From Cherax quadricarinatus (taxonomy: Eukaryota > Arthropoda > Malacostraca > Decapoda > Parastacidae), in contig NC_091374.1 of assembly GCF_038502225.1 (NCBI RefSeq), positions 5,225,859 through 5,289,858 on the forward strand: 64,000 bases of DNA. The letters run 5' to 3'. The notes under the pieces were generated by a model, which had not been told where the DNA came from, made no database searches, and saw only the letters and a list, made by a program, of their open reading frames with translations. Positions within the stretch are counted from its first letter, which is position 1, and every line of letters begins with the position of its first letter. Below, piece after piece: positions 11,558-21,535 of the stretch. The translations under genes were made by a program, and so were the position numbers.

Positions 11558-12835
11558 TCAAGTATTAAAAACCATTTGTCTCCATTTACTCCTATCAAAC
11601 ACGCTCACGCATGCCTGCTGGAAGTCCAAGCCCCTCGCACACAAAACCTCCTTTACCCCCTCCCTCCAACCCTTCCTAGGCCGACCCCTACCCCGCCTTC
11701 CTTCCACTACAGACTGATACACTCTTGAAGTCATTCTGTTTCGCTCCATTCTCTCTACATGTCCGAACCACCTCAACAACCCTTCCTCAGCCCTCTGGAC
11801 AACAGTTTTGGTAATCCCGCACCTCCTCCTAACTTCCAAACTACGAATTCTCTGCATTATATTCACACCACACATTGCCCTCAGACATGACATCTCCACT
11901 GCCTCCAGCCTTCTCCTCGCTGCAACATTCATCACCCACGCTTCACACCCATATAAGAGCGTTGGTAAAACTATACTCTCATACATTCCCCTCTTTGCCT
12001 CCAAGGACAAAGTTCTTTGTCTCCACAGACTCCTAAGTGCACCACTCACTCTTTTTCCCTCATCAATTCTATGATTCACCTCATCTTTCATAGACCCATC
12101 CGCTGACACGTCCACTCCCAAATATCTGAATACGTTCACCTCCTCCATACTCTCTCCCTCCAATCTGATATTCAATCTTTCATCACCTAATCTTTTTGTT
12201 ATCCTCATAACCTTACTCTTTCCTGTATTCACCTTTAATTTTCTTCTTTTGCACACCCTACCAAATTCATCCACCAATCTCTGCAACTTCTCTTCAGAAT
12301 CTCCCAAGAGCACAGTGTCATCAGCAAAGAGCAGCTGTGACAACTCCCACTTTGTGTGTGATTCTTTATCTTTTAACTCCACGCCTCTTGCCAAGACCCT
12401 CGCATTTACTTCTCTTACAACCCCATCTATAAATATATTAAACAACCACGGTGACATCACACATCCTTGTCTAAGGCCTACTTTTACTGGGAAAAAATTT
12501 CCCTCTTTCCTACATACTCTAACTTGAGCCTCACTATCCTCGTAAAAACTCTTCACTGCTTTCAGTAACCTACCTCCTACACCATACACTTGCAACATCT
12601 GCCACATTGCCCCCCTATCCACCCTGTCATACGCCTTTTCCAAATCCATAAATGCCACAAAGACCTCTTTAGCCTTATCTAAATACTGTTCACTTATATG
12701 TTTCACTGTAAACACCTGGTCCACACACCCCCTACCTTTCCTAAAGCCTCCTTGTTCATCTGCTATCCTATTCTCCGTCTTACTCTTAATTCTTTCAATT
12801 ATAACTCTACCATACACTTTACCAGGTACACTCAA
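11558..12835 (-). pseudogene. LINE-R reverse transcriptase, second part of a broken frame
   Basis: 425 codons read on the minus strand. RT blocks in order: GFRKGRGCVDQVF at residues 30-42, AFMDLEKAYDRVD at 61-73, GLRQGCVMSPWLF at 120-132, the catalytic FADDTVLLG at 170-178, GKSKVM near 205 and FRYLGVDVS near 237. The C-terminal domain follows with LLYGCEAWV, LLRWFGHVERM and RGRGRPRKGW. All catalytic aspartates are present. The frame is separated from the upstream part at 12819-12835 by a frameshifting deletion, so the true protein starts further upstream and this copy cannot make it. Confidence 0.88.
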
Positions 12836-13943
12836 CAGACTTATCCCCTTTGCCTTTATACAAAGGAACTATGCATGCTCTCTGCCAATCCCTAGGTACC
12901 TTACCCTCTTCCATACATTTATTAAATAATTGCACCAACCACTCCAAAACTATATCCCCACCTGCTTTTAACATTTCTATCTTTATCCCATCAATCCCGG
13001 CTGCCTTACCCCCTTTCATTTTACCTACTGCCTCACGAACTTCCCCCACACTCACAACTGGCTCTTCCTCACTCCTACAAGATGTTATTCCTCCTTGCCC
13101 TATACACGAAATCACAGCTTCCCTATCTTCATCAACATTTAACAATTCCTCAAAATATTCCCTCCATCTTCCCAATACCTCTAACTCTCCATTTAATAAC
13201 TCTCCTCTCCTATTTTTAACTGACAAATCCATTTGTTCTCTAGGCTTTCTTAACTTGTTAATCTCACTCCAAAACTTTTTCTTATTTTCAACAAAATTTG
13301 TTGATAACATCTCACCCACTCTCTCATTTGCTCTCTTTTTACATTGCTTCACCACTCTCTTAACTTCTCTCTTTTTCTCCATATACTCTTCCCTCCTTGC
13401 ATCACTTCTACTTTGTAAAAACTTCTCATATGCTAACTTTTTCTCCCTTACTACTCTCTTTACATCATCATTCCACCAATCGCTCCTCTTCCCTCCTGCA
13501 CCCACTTTCCTGTAACCACAAACTTCTGCTGAACACTCTAACACTACATTTTTAAACCTACCCCATACCTCTTCGACCCCATTGCCTATGCTCTCATTAG
13601 CCCATCTATCCTCCAATAGCTGTTTATATCTTACCCTAACTGCCTCCTCTTTTAGTTTATAAACCTTCACCTCTCTCTTCCCTGATGCTTCTATTCTCCT
13701 TGTATCCCATCTACCTTTTACTCTCAGTGTAGCTACAACTAGAAAGTGATCTGATATATCTGTGGCCCCTCTATAAACATGTACATCCTGAAGTCTACTC
13801 AACAGTCTTTTATCTACCAATACATAATCCAACAAACTACTGTCATTTCGCCCTACATCATATCGTGTATACTTATTTATCCTCTTTTTCTTAAAATATG
13901 TATTACCTATAACTAAACCCCTTTCTATACAAAGTTCAATCAA
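12819..13943 (-). pseudogene. LINE-R endonuclease C-terminus, linker and start of RT
   Basis: 374 codons on the minus strand. The start of the frame is the end of an exonuclease-endonuclease-phosphatase fold: LDYVLVDKRLL then the diagnostic SDHFLV near residues 64-69. A basic linker rich in K, R and E follows, then the RT entry region AAGIDGIKIEMLKAGG and IVPLYKGKGDK before the frame is lost. Comparison with the degenerate copy at about 16190-16250 shows that 20-30 bases are missing between two GGGGATAA-like words, which explains the frameshift. The N-terminal half of the endonuclease is absent. Confidence 0.82.
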
Positions 13944-13952
13944 AGGGCTCCC

Positions 13953-13997
<45 letters not shown>
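13953..13997. repeat. (AT)n microsatellite
   Basis: Pure AT units touching the 5' truncation point of the LINE-R copy. Confidence 0.95.
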
Positions 13998-13999
<2 letters not shown>

Positions 14000-14263
14000 T
14001 TACCTAGCATGACTTTATTGTATCTTTTTTACCTTAAGTAATTCTTTTAATCAACTTGAATCTCTCTGGGATTTTTATCTGGAGGGAGTAAATCCTCTAG
14101 AGGCCACAGATCCTGCTGTAAAAATGGTGATCCTCTAAATGGAAGTAAATCCCTCTTGAGTAGTGTTGATCCTCTTTGAATACCTATATATTCTGCTCTC
14201 ATCTCTGCTTACCCTGTGTGGTTACTAGTTGTCCTAGGATGTAGGAACAAGTGGTAGGATGTG

Positions 14264-14321
<58 letters not shown>

Positions 14322-14800
14322 AAGGAAGAAACGCCTCCATAACAAAGGTACAAGTATTATACCGCTAATACAAATTTGTCAATAGTATTATTTACGAAAG
14401 CATTACTATTTTTTTATTTCAAAATGTTGTTGTACACGAGCAGTACAAGACGAGCCGTCTTGACCCATACAACCAACAACAGTCCCGCTCCTTGTAAACA
14501 AGACATCACTTCTCGTGGACTAAAATAATAAAAAATAACTTGACTGTTGGATCATCAGTACGAAAATGTGACGTTGACAGTACTGGAAATGAGGACAACG
14601 AGAGCATTAATTTCATCAATAATCACCTGGCTCACAGAGCCGAGCGTTCCACGCGGCTGTTGGTATTATTTTTCGACACGCTTAATGTCATTTGCAAAGC
14701 GGCTGGGCAGTTTGAAAACAGTGTTTTCAATCTGGATATATGTATAGGTATTTAGAAGTGTTAAGGTATTTGGGAGTGCACACACGTTGCTAGATATGTC
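13998..14800. other. Spacer with (CT)n at 14267-14317
   Basis: Contains a pure CT microsatellite of about 50 bases at 14267-14317. The rest shows no recognised repeat. Two overlapping 66-71 codon frames at about 14540-14755 have no recognisable motif and are probably chance. Confidence 0.6.
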
Positions 14801-15080
14801 TGTGAAAGACCTGTTGGCTAAAGCTCTTGCTTCTTCACACGGCGAGGGTCCGGGTTTGATTCCCGGCGAGGGGTAGAAACATTGGACGTGTTTCCTTACA
14901 CCGGTTGTCTATGTTCCCCATTAGTAAAATAGGTACCTGGGTGTTAGTCGACTGGTGTGGGTCGCATCCTGGGACAAAACTGACCTAATTTGCCCGAAAT
15001 GCTCAGTATAACAAGCGGCTTTCTGTATGTCATTGATGTCAGCTAGGCCTGTATACCTTGTAGATGTACTCATAGAAATA
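14801..15080 (+). mobile_element. SINE-F, tRNA-derived
   Basis: tRNA-like head with TTGGCTAAAGCTC and the B-box-like GGTTTGATTCC. Then comes the family core (GTGTTTCCTTACACC, AATAGGTACCTGGG, TGTTAGTCGACTGGTGTGGG, TCGCATCCTGGGACAAAA) and a 3' segment GTCATTGATGTCAGC ending AGAAATAAAGAT before an (ATT)n tail. Pol III transcription from the internal boxes is expected for the family. Confidence 0.85.
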
Positions 15081-15084
15081 AAGA

Positions 15085-15129
<45 letters not shown>
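15081..15129. repeat. (ATT)n tail of SINE-F
   Basis: About 15 ATT units immediately after the SINE 3' end. Confidence 0.93.
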
Positions 15130-15130
<1 letters not shown>

Positions 15131-15470
15131 AAGGGGCTGGAAAGGTAAGGTGGGAAGTTGAGGCGTCTGAGGAAAGAAAGTTAACCGTGCCTAGATAGGG
15201 AATGTACCGAAGTATAATGGTACCAACATTAATATGGATGTGAGTTATGGTCTTCAGATGTTGCAGCGAGGAGGAAGCTGAAGGCCGTACAGATGTTATA
15301 TCTGAGAGCAATGTTTGGTGTTAATATTAGGCGGAAAATTAGGAGCGCAGAAATTAGAAGGCAGCGTGCGGTTACAAAATGTATAATTCAGAAAGCGGAG
15401 GAAGGATTGTTAAGGTTATTTTTCTATTATAGAAAAGATGGAACAGAAGAGAATGACATGGAGGGTGTGT
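15130..15470 (+). pseudogene. LINE-R C-terminal fragment, degenerate
   Basis: Translation includes LRAMFGVNIRRKIRSAEIRR and IIQKAEEGLLR, matching the post-RT domain of the copy at 11558-12835. The RWFGHV motif is altered to RLFFYY. It lacks the RT domain and the 3' UTR. Confidence 0.75.
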
Positions 15471-15575
15471 ATTATTATTATTATAATCAAGGGTAAGCGC
15501 TAAACCCGGAGGATTATATAGCGCCTGGGGGGGGGGGGGATGTGGAAGGCATTCAGGCTAATAAAGGAAAACGGG
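15468..15575 (-). mobile_element. SINE-G, antisense
   Basis: The reverse complement carries the family 3' end: CCTGAATGCCTTCCACAT, a C run, AGGCGCTATATAATCCTCCG, GGTTTAGCGCTTACCC and an ATAATA tail. Confidence 0.75.
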
Positions 15576-15775
15576 AAGGAGGGGCAGGAGTCGTCCCAGG
15601 AAACACTGAAGGTAAGGGATGAGTGAGAATATTTATTACAGTAATTACTGACGGGCTAGAATGTCTGAGTTGTAAGTTGATGTTTTACTTAAATTTTATT
15701 AGTGATTTAACAATTATCAATGTGGATATTATCAACTGCTGCAGTTTTTGTTGTCACTGTTTTCCCGGTAGTTGA

Positions 15776-17690
15776 ATTTATTTTGTGGGTGATATGCTAT
15801 CAATAAATTTTGTTGAAAACAAGAAAAAGTTTTGGAGTGAGATTCGTAAGTTGAGAAAGCCTAGTGAGCACATGGATTTGACAGTTAAAAATAGGAGAGG
15901 AGAGTTATTAAATGTTATTAGATGGAGAACTGGAGGTAACGGGAAGATAGAGGGAATATTTTGAGCAACTATTAAATGTTGATGAAGATAGGGAAGATAG
16001 GTGTGGGGAAGGTACGTGAGGCAGTGGGTAGTATGATGGGGGGGGGGTAAAGCAGCTGGGATTGATGGGATTAAGATAGAAATGTTAAAATCAGGTGGGG
16101 GGGATTTAGTTTTGGAGTGGTTGGTGCTTTTATTCAATAAATATATGAAACAGGGGAAGATACCTGTGGATTAGCAGCGATCATGTATGGTTCCTCTATA
16201 TCAAAGTTAAGAGATGTTTAACAAATTATAGGGGAATAAGTCTGTTGAGTATACCTGGTAAGGTGTATGGTAGTTATTATTAAAAGAATTAAGAATAAGG
16301 CAGGATCGCAGATGAACAAGGAGGCTTTAGGAAGGGTAGGGGGTGTGTAGACCAAGTGTTTGTAGTGAAACATATATGAACAATATTTAGATAAGAGTGA
16401 AAAAAAAGTTTTCGTTGTATTTATGGATTTGGAAAAGGCATATGATAGGGTGGATAGGGAAGCAATGTGGCAGATGTTGCAAATTACTGAAAGCGGTTAA
16501 AGAGTTTCTGCAAGGATATTGAGGCACAGGATAGAATATGTAGGCCTTAGACAGGGTTGAGTGATGTCACCTTGGTTCAGTATATTTATAGATGGGGTTG
16601 TAAGAGAAGTGAATGTTCGAGTGTAGGTAAGAGGAGTGTGATTATGAGATAAAGAATCTAATAGAAAGTGGGAGTTGTCACAATTGCTTTTTGTTGATTT
16701 TGGGAGATTCTGAGAACTGAAGAGAAGTTGCAGAGGTTGGTGGACGAGTTTGGAATGGTATGTAAAAGAAGGAAATTAAAATGAACATAGGAACATAGGT
16801 GGTGAGGATAAAAAAAATAGGCAATGAAAGAGTGGATATAAGATTGGAGGGAGGGAGTATGAAGGAAGTGAATATGTTCAGATATTTGGGAGTGGACTTG
16901 TCAGCAGATGGGTCTGTGAAAGATGAGGTGAACCATAGGATTGATGAGGGGAAAAATGTGAGTGGTGCACCGAGGAGTCTGTGGAGACAAAGAACGTTAT
17001 CCAAGGAAGCAAAGAGGGGAATGTATGAGAGTATCGTGGTACCAGCGCTCTTATATGGATGTGAAGCATGGGTGATTAATGTTACAACAAGGAGAAGGCT
17101 GGAGGCAGTGGAGATTCGTATCTGAGGGCAATGTGCGGTGTGAATGTTATGGAGAGAATCTGTAACTTGGAGATCAGAAGGAGATGTGGGGTTTCTAAAA
17201 GTATTATCTATAGAGCTGAGGAAAGGTTGAGGTGGCTCGGACATTATAAAGGAAGGAACGAAAAAGTGACCTTGAGAGCGTATAAATCTGTAGTGGAAGG
17301 AAGGCAGGGTAGGGGTCGCCTTAAGAAAGGTTGGAGGGAGGGGGTAAAGGAGGTTTTGTGTGCGAGAGGCTTAGACTTATAGCAAGCGTGCGTGAGCGTG
17401 TTAGATATGAGCTAGTGGAGATAAGTGGTTTTTATGATTTGACGTGCTGTTGGAGTCTGAGCAATATATCATTGATGAAAGGATTCAGGGAAACCAGTTA
17501 GCCGGACTTAAGTCCTGGAGGTGGGAAGTACAGTGCCTGCACTCTGAAGAAGTGAATATCTGCAATTTTTTGAACAGCAGTGTAGGCGCACCCGTGGTAA
17601 GACAGTGATGGAGTGAATGATAATGAAAGTGTTTCTTCTTTTTCGGGTCACCTTGCCTTGGTGGGAAACGGCCGATGTGCTAATAACAAA
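15776..17690 (+). mobile_element. LINE-R, degenerate copy
   Basis: Collinear with 11305-13800 on the other strand: linker (STNFVENKKKFW type), RT blocks GFRKGRGCVDQVF at about 16320 and FMDLEKAYDRVD at about 16425, LRQG followed by a stop at about 16550, the C-terminal domain (16799-17382) and the 3' UTR to GGTCACCTTGCCTTGGTGGG. Many stops and indels are present. The FADD region at about 16690 is mutated and partly deleted, so the catalytic aspartate pair is lost. The 3' end meets (TA)n at 17698. Confidence 0.85.
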
Positions 17691-17696
17691 TAAGTC

Positions 17697-17805
<109 letters not shown>

Positions 17806-17947
17806 AAGGTAAGAGAAGAAGAGAAGGGGACGAAGAAAGGAAGGGGAGACGAGAAAGGGATGGTGGAAATTTTGGAAAAAATAATAACATTGATACGCGT
17901 TATTTCTGTGCAAAAGTTGGCTAGTGAGTTTGAAGCTACAAGAAGTG

Positions 17948-20900
17948 TGGTGATTGTGGTAGTGGTGGTAGTAGCAGAGTGGTGGTGATTGTGGTAGTGG
18001 TGGTAGTAGCAGAGTGGTGGTGATTGTGGTAGTGGTGGTAGTAGCAGAGTGGTGGTGATTGTGGTAGTGGTGGTAGTAGCAGAGTGGTGGTGATTGTGGT
18101 AGTGGTGGTAGTAGCAGAGTGGTGGTGATTGTGGTAGTGGTGGTAGTAGCAGAGTAGTGGTGATTGTGGTAGTGGTGGTAGTAGCAGAGTGGTGGTGATT
18201 GTGGTAGTGGTGGTAGTAGCAGAGTGGTGGTGATTGTGGTAGTGGTGGTAGTAGCAGAGTGGTGGTGATTGTGGTAGTGGTGGTAGTAGCAGAGTGGTGG
18301 TGATTGTGGTAGTGGTGGTAGTAGCAGAGTGGTGGTGATTGTGGTAGTGGTGGTAGTAGCAGAGTAGTGGTGATTGTGGTAGTGGTGGTAGTAGTAGAGT
18401 GGTGGTGATTGTGGTAGTGGTGGTAGTAGCAGAGTGGTGGTGATTGTGGTAGTGGTGGTAGTAGCAGAGTGGTGGTGATTGTGGTAGTGGTGGTAGTAGC
18501 AGAGTGGTGGTGATTGTGGTAGTGGTGGTAGTAGCAGAGTGGTGGTGATTGTGGTAGTGGTGGTAGTAGCAGAGTGGTGGTGATTGTGGTAGTGGAGGTA
18601 GTAGCAGAGTGGTGGTGATTGTGGTAGTGGAGGTAGTAGCAGAGTGGTGGTGATTGTGGTAGTGGAGGTAGTAGCAGAGTGGTGGTGATTGTGGTAGTGG
18701 AGGTAGTAGCAGAGTGGTGGTGATTGTGGTAGTGGAGGTAGTAGCAGAGTGGTGGTGATTGTGGTAGTGGTGGTAGTAGCAGAGTGGTGGTGATTGTGGT
18801 AGTGGTGGTAGTAGCAGTGGTAGTGATTGTGGTAGTGGTGGTAGTAGCAGAGTGGTGGTGATTGTGGTAGTGGTGGTAGTAGCAGAGTGGTGGTGATTGT
18901 GGTAGTGGTGGTAGTAGCAGAGTGGTGGTGATTGTAGTAGTAGTAGCAGAGTGGTGGTGATTGTGGTACTGGTGGTAGTAGCAGAGTGGTGGTGATTGTG
19001 GTAGTGGAGGTAGTAGCAGAGTGGTGGTGATTGTGGTAGTGGTGGTAGTAGCAGAGTGGTGGTGATTGTGGTAGTGGAGGTAGTAGCAGAGTGGTGGTGA
19101 TTGTGGTAGTGGTGGTAGTAGCAGAGTGGTGATTGTGGTAGTGGTGGTAGTAGCAGAGTGGTGGTGATTGTGGTAGTGGTGGTAGTAGCAGAGTGGTGGT
19201 GATTGTGGTAGTGGTGGTAGTAGCAGAGTGGTGGTGATTGTGGTAGTGGTGGTAGTAGCAGAGTGGTGGTGATTGTGGTAGTGGAGGTAGTAGCAGAGTG
19301 GTGGTGATTATGGTAGTGGTGGTAGTAGCAGATTGGTGGTGATTGTGGTAGTGGAGGTAGTAGCAGTGGTGGTGATTGTGGTAGTGGTGGTAGTAGCAGA
19401 GTGGTGGTGATTGTGGTAGTGGAGGTAGTAGCAGAGTGGTGGTGATTGTGGTAGTAGCAGAGTGGTGGCGATTGTGGTAGTGGTGGTAGTAGCAGAGTGG
19501 TGGTGATTGTGGTAGTGGTGGTAGTAGCAGAGTGGTGGTGATTGTGGTAGTGGAGGTAGTAGCAGAGTGGTGGTGATTGTGGTAGTGGTGGTAGTAGCAG
19601 AGTGGTGGTGATTGTGGTAGTGGAGGTAGTAGCAGAGTGGTGGTGATTGTAGTAGTAGCAGAGTGGTGGTGATTGTGGTAGTGGTGGTAGTAGCAGAGTG
19701 GTGGTGATTGTGGTAGTGGTGGTAGTAGCAGAGTGGTGGTGATTGTGGTAGTGGAGGTAGTAGCAGAGTGGTGGTGATTGTAGTAGTAGCAGAGTGGTGG
19801 TGATTGTGGTAGTGGTGGTAGTAGCAGAGTGGTGGTGATTGTGGTAGTGGAGGTAGTAGCAGAGTGGTGGTGATTGTGGTAGTGGTGGTAGTAGCAGAGT
19901 GGTGGTGATTGTGGTAGTAGCAGAGTGGTGGCGATTGTGGTAGTGGTGGTAGTAGCAGTGGTGGTGATTGTGGTAGTAGCAGAGTGGTGGTGATTGTGGT
20001 AGTGGTGGTAGTAGCAGAGTGGTGGTGATTGTGGTAGTGGTGGTAGTAGCAGAGTGGTGGTGATTGTGGTAGTGGTGGTAGTAGCAGAGTGGCGGTGATT
20101 GTGGTAGTGGAGGTAGTAGCAGAGTGGTGGTGATTGTAGTAGTAGCAGAGTGGTGGTGATTGTGGTAGTGGTGGTAGTAGCAGAGTGGTGGTGATTGTAG
20201 TAGTAGCAGAGTGGTGGTGATTGTGGTAGTGGTGGTAGTAGCAGAGTGGTGGTGATTGTGGTAGTGGAGGTAGTAGCAGAGTGGTGGTGATCGTGGTAGT
20301 GGTGGTAGTAGCAGAGTGGTGGTGATTGTGGTAGTGGTGGTAGTAGCAGAGTGGTGGTGATTGTGGTAGTGGAGGTAGTAGCAGAGTGGTGGTGGTTGTG
20401 GTAGTGGAGGTAGTAGCAGAGTGGTGGTGATTGTGGTAGTGGAGGTAGTAGCAGAGTGGTGGTGATTGTGGTAGTGGTGGTAGTAGCAGAGTGGTGGTGA
20501 TTGTGGTAGTGGTGGTAGTAGCAGAGTGGTGGTGATTGTGGTAGTGGTGGTAGTAGCAGAGTGGTGGTGATTGTGGTAGTGGTGGTAGTAGCAGAGTAGT
20601 GGTGATTGTAGTAGTAGCAGAGTGGTGGTGATTGTGGTAGTGGTGGTAGTAGCAGAGTGGTGGTGATTGTGGTAGTGGTGGTAGTAGCAGAGTGGTGGTG
20701 ATTGTGGTAGTGGTGGTAGTAGCAGAGTGGTGGTGATTGTGGTAGTGGAGGTAGTAGCAGAGTGGTGGTGATTGTGGTAGTGGAGGTAGTAGCAGAGTGG
20801 TGGTGATTGTGGTAGTGGAGGTAGTAGCAGAGTGGTGGTGATTGTGGTAGTGGTGGTAGTAGCAGAGTGGTGGTGATTGTGGTAGTGGTGGTAGTAGCAG

Positions 20901-21535
20901 AGTGGTGGTGATTGTGGTAGTGGTGGTAGTAGCAGAGTGGTGGTGATTGTGGTAGTGGTGGTAGTAGCAGAGTAGTGGTGATTGTAGTAGTAGCAGAGTG
21001 GTGGTGATTGTGGTAGTGGTGGTAGTAGCAGAGTGGTGGTGATTGTGGTAGTGGTGGTAGTAGCAGAGTGGTGGTGATTGTGGTAGTGGTGGTAGTAGCA
21101 GAGTGGTGGTGATTGTGGTAGTGGTGGTAGCAGCAGTGGTGGTGATTGTGGTAGTAGCAGAGTGGTGGTGATTGTGGTAGTGGTGGTAGTAGCAGAGTGG
21201 TGGTGATTGTGGTAATGGAGGTAGTAGCAGAGTGGTGGTGATTGTGGTAGTGGTGGTAGTAGCAGAGTGGTGGTGATTGTGGTAGTGGTGGTAGTAGCAG
21301 AGTGGTGGTGATTGTGGTAGTGGTGGTAGTAGCAGAGTAGTGGTGATTGTAGTAGTGGTGGTAGTAGCAGAGTAGTGGTGATTGTAGTAGTGGTGGTAGT
21401 AGCAGAGCGGTGGTGATTGTGGTAGTGGTGGTAGTAGCAGAGTGGTGGTGATTGTGGTAGTGGTGGTAGTAGCAGAGTGGTGGTGATTGCAGTAGTGGTG
21501 GTAGTAGCAGAGTGGTGGTGATTGTGGTAGTGGTG
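17948..21535. repeat. 35-base GT-rich minisatellite
   Basis: About 100 copies of a 35-base unit made of GTGGTGGTGATTGTGG, TAGTGGTGG and TAGTAGCAGA. Variants include GGAGGTAG for GGTGGTAG and deletions to about 17-24 bases (for example ATTGTAGTAGTAGCAGAG). The minus strand stays open in one frame and gives most of the second half of a 1627-codon frame (TTTTTTITTTLLL-type sequence), which is an artefact of the array. Confidence 0.97.

Larger units (their letters stand above)
11305..13951 (-). mobile_element. LINE-R retrotransposon, longest copy
   Basis: Reading right to left: the end of an endonuclease domain, a linker, a reverse transcriptase, the C-terminal domain and a 3' UTR of about 250 bases ending in CACCCTGCCTTGGTGGGAAT-like sequence and an A/T run. 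The 5' end is truncated inside the endonuclease and meets (AT)n at 13953; the 3' end meets (AT)n at 11219-11299. The element therefore sits inside what looks like one AT microsatellite. Protein similarity is to non-LTR elements with an apurinic-type endonuclease, RTE-like in appearance; clade not certain. Confidence 0.9.

Noticed and set aside
12850..13515. 221-codon plus-strand frame
   Set aside because: Antisense shadow of the LINE-R coding region.
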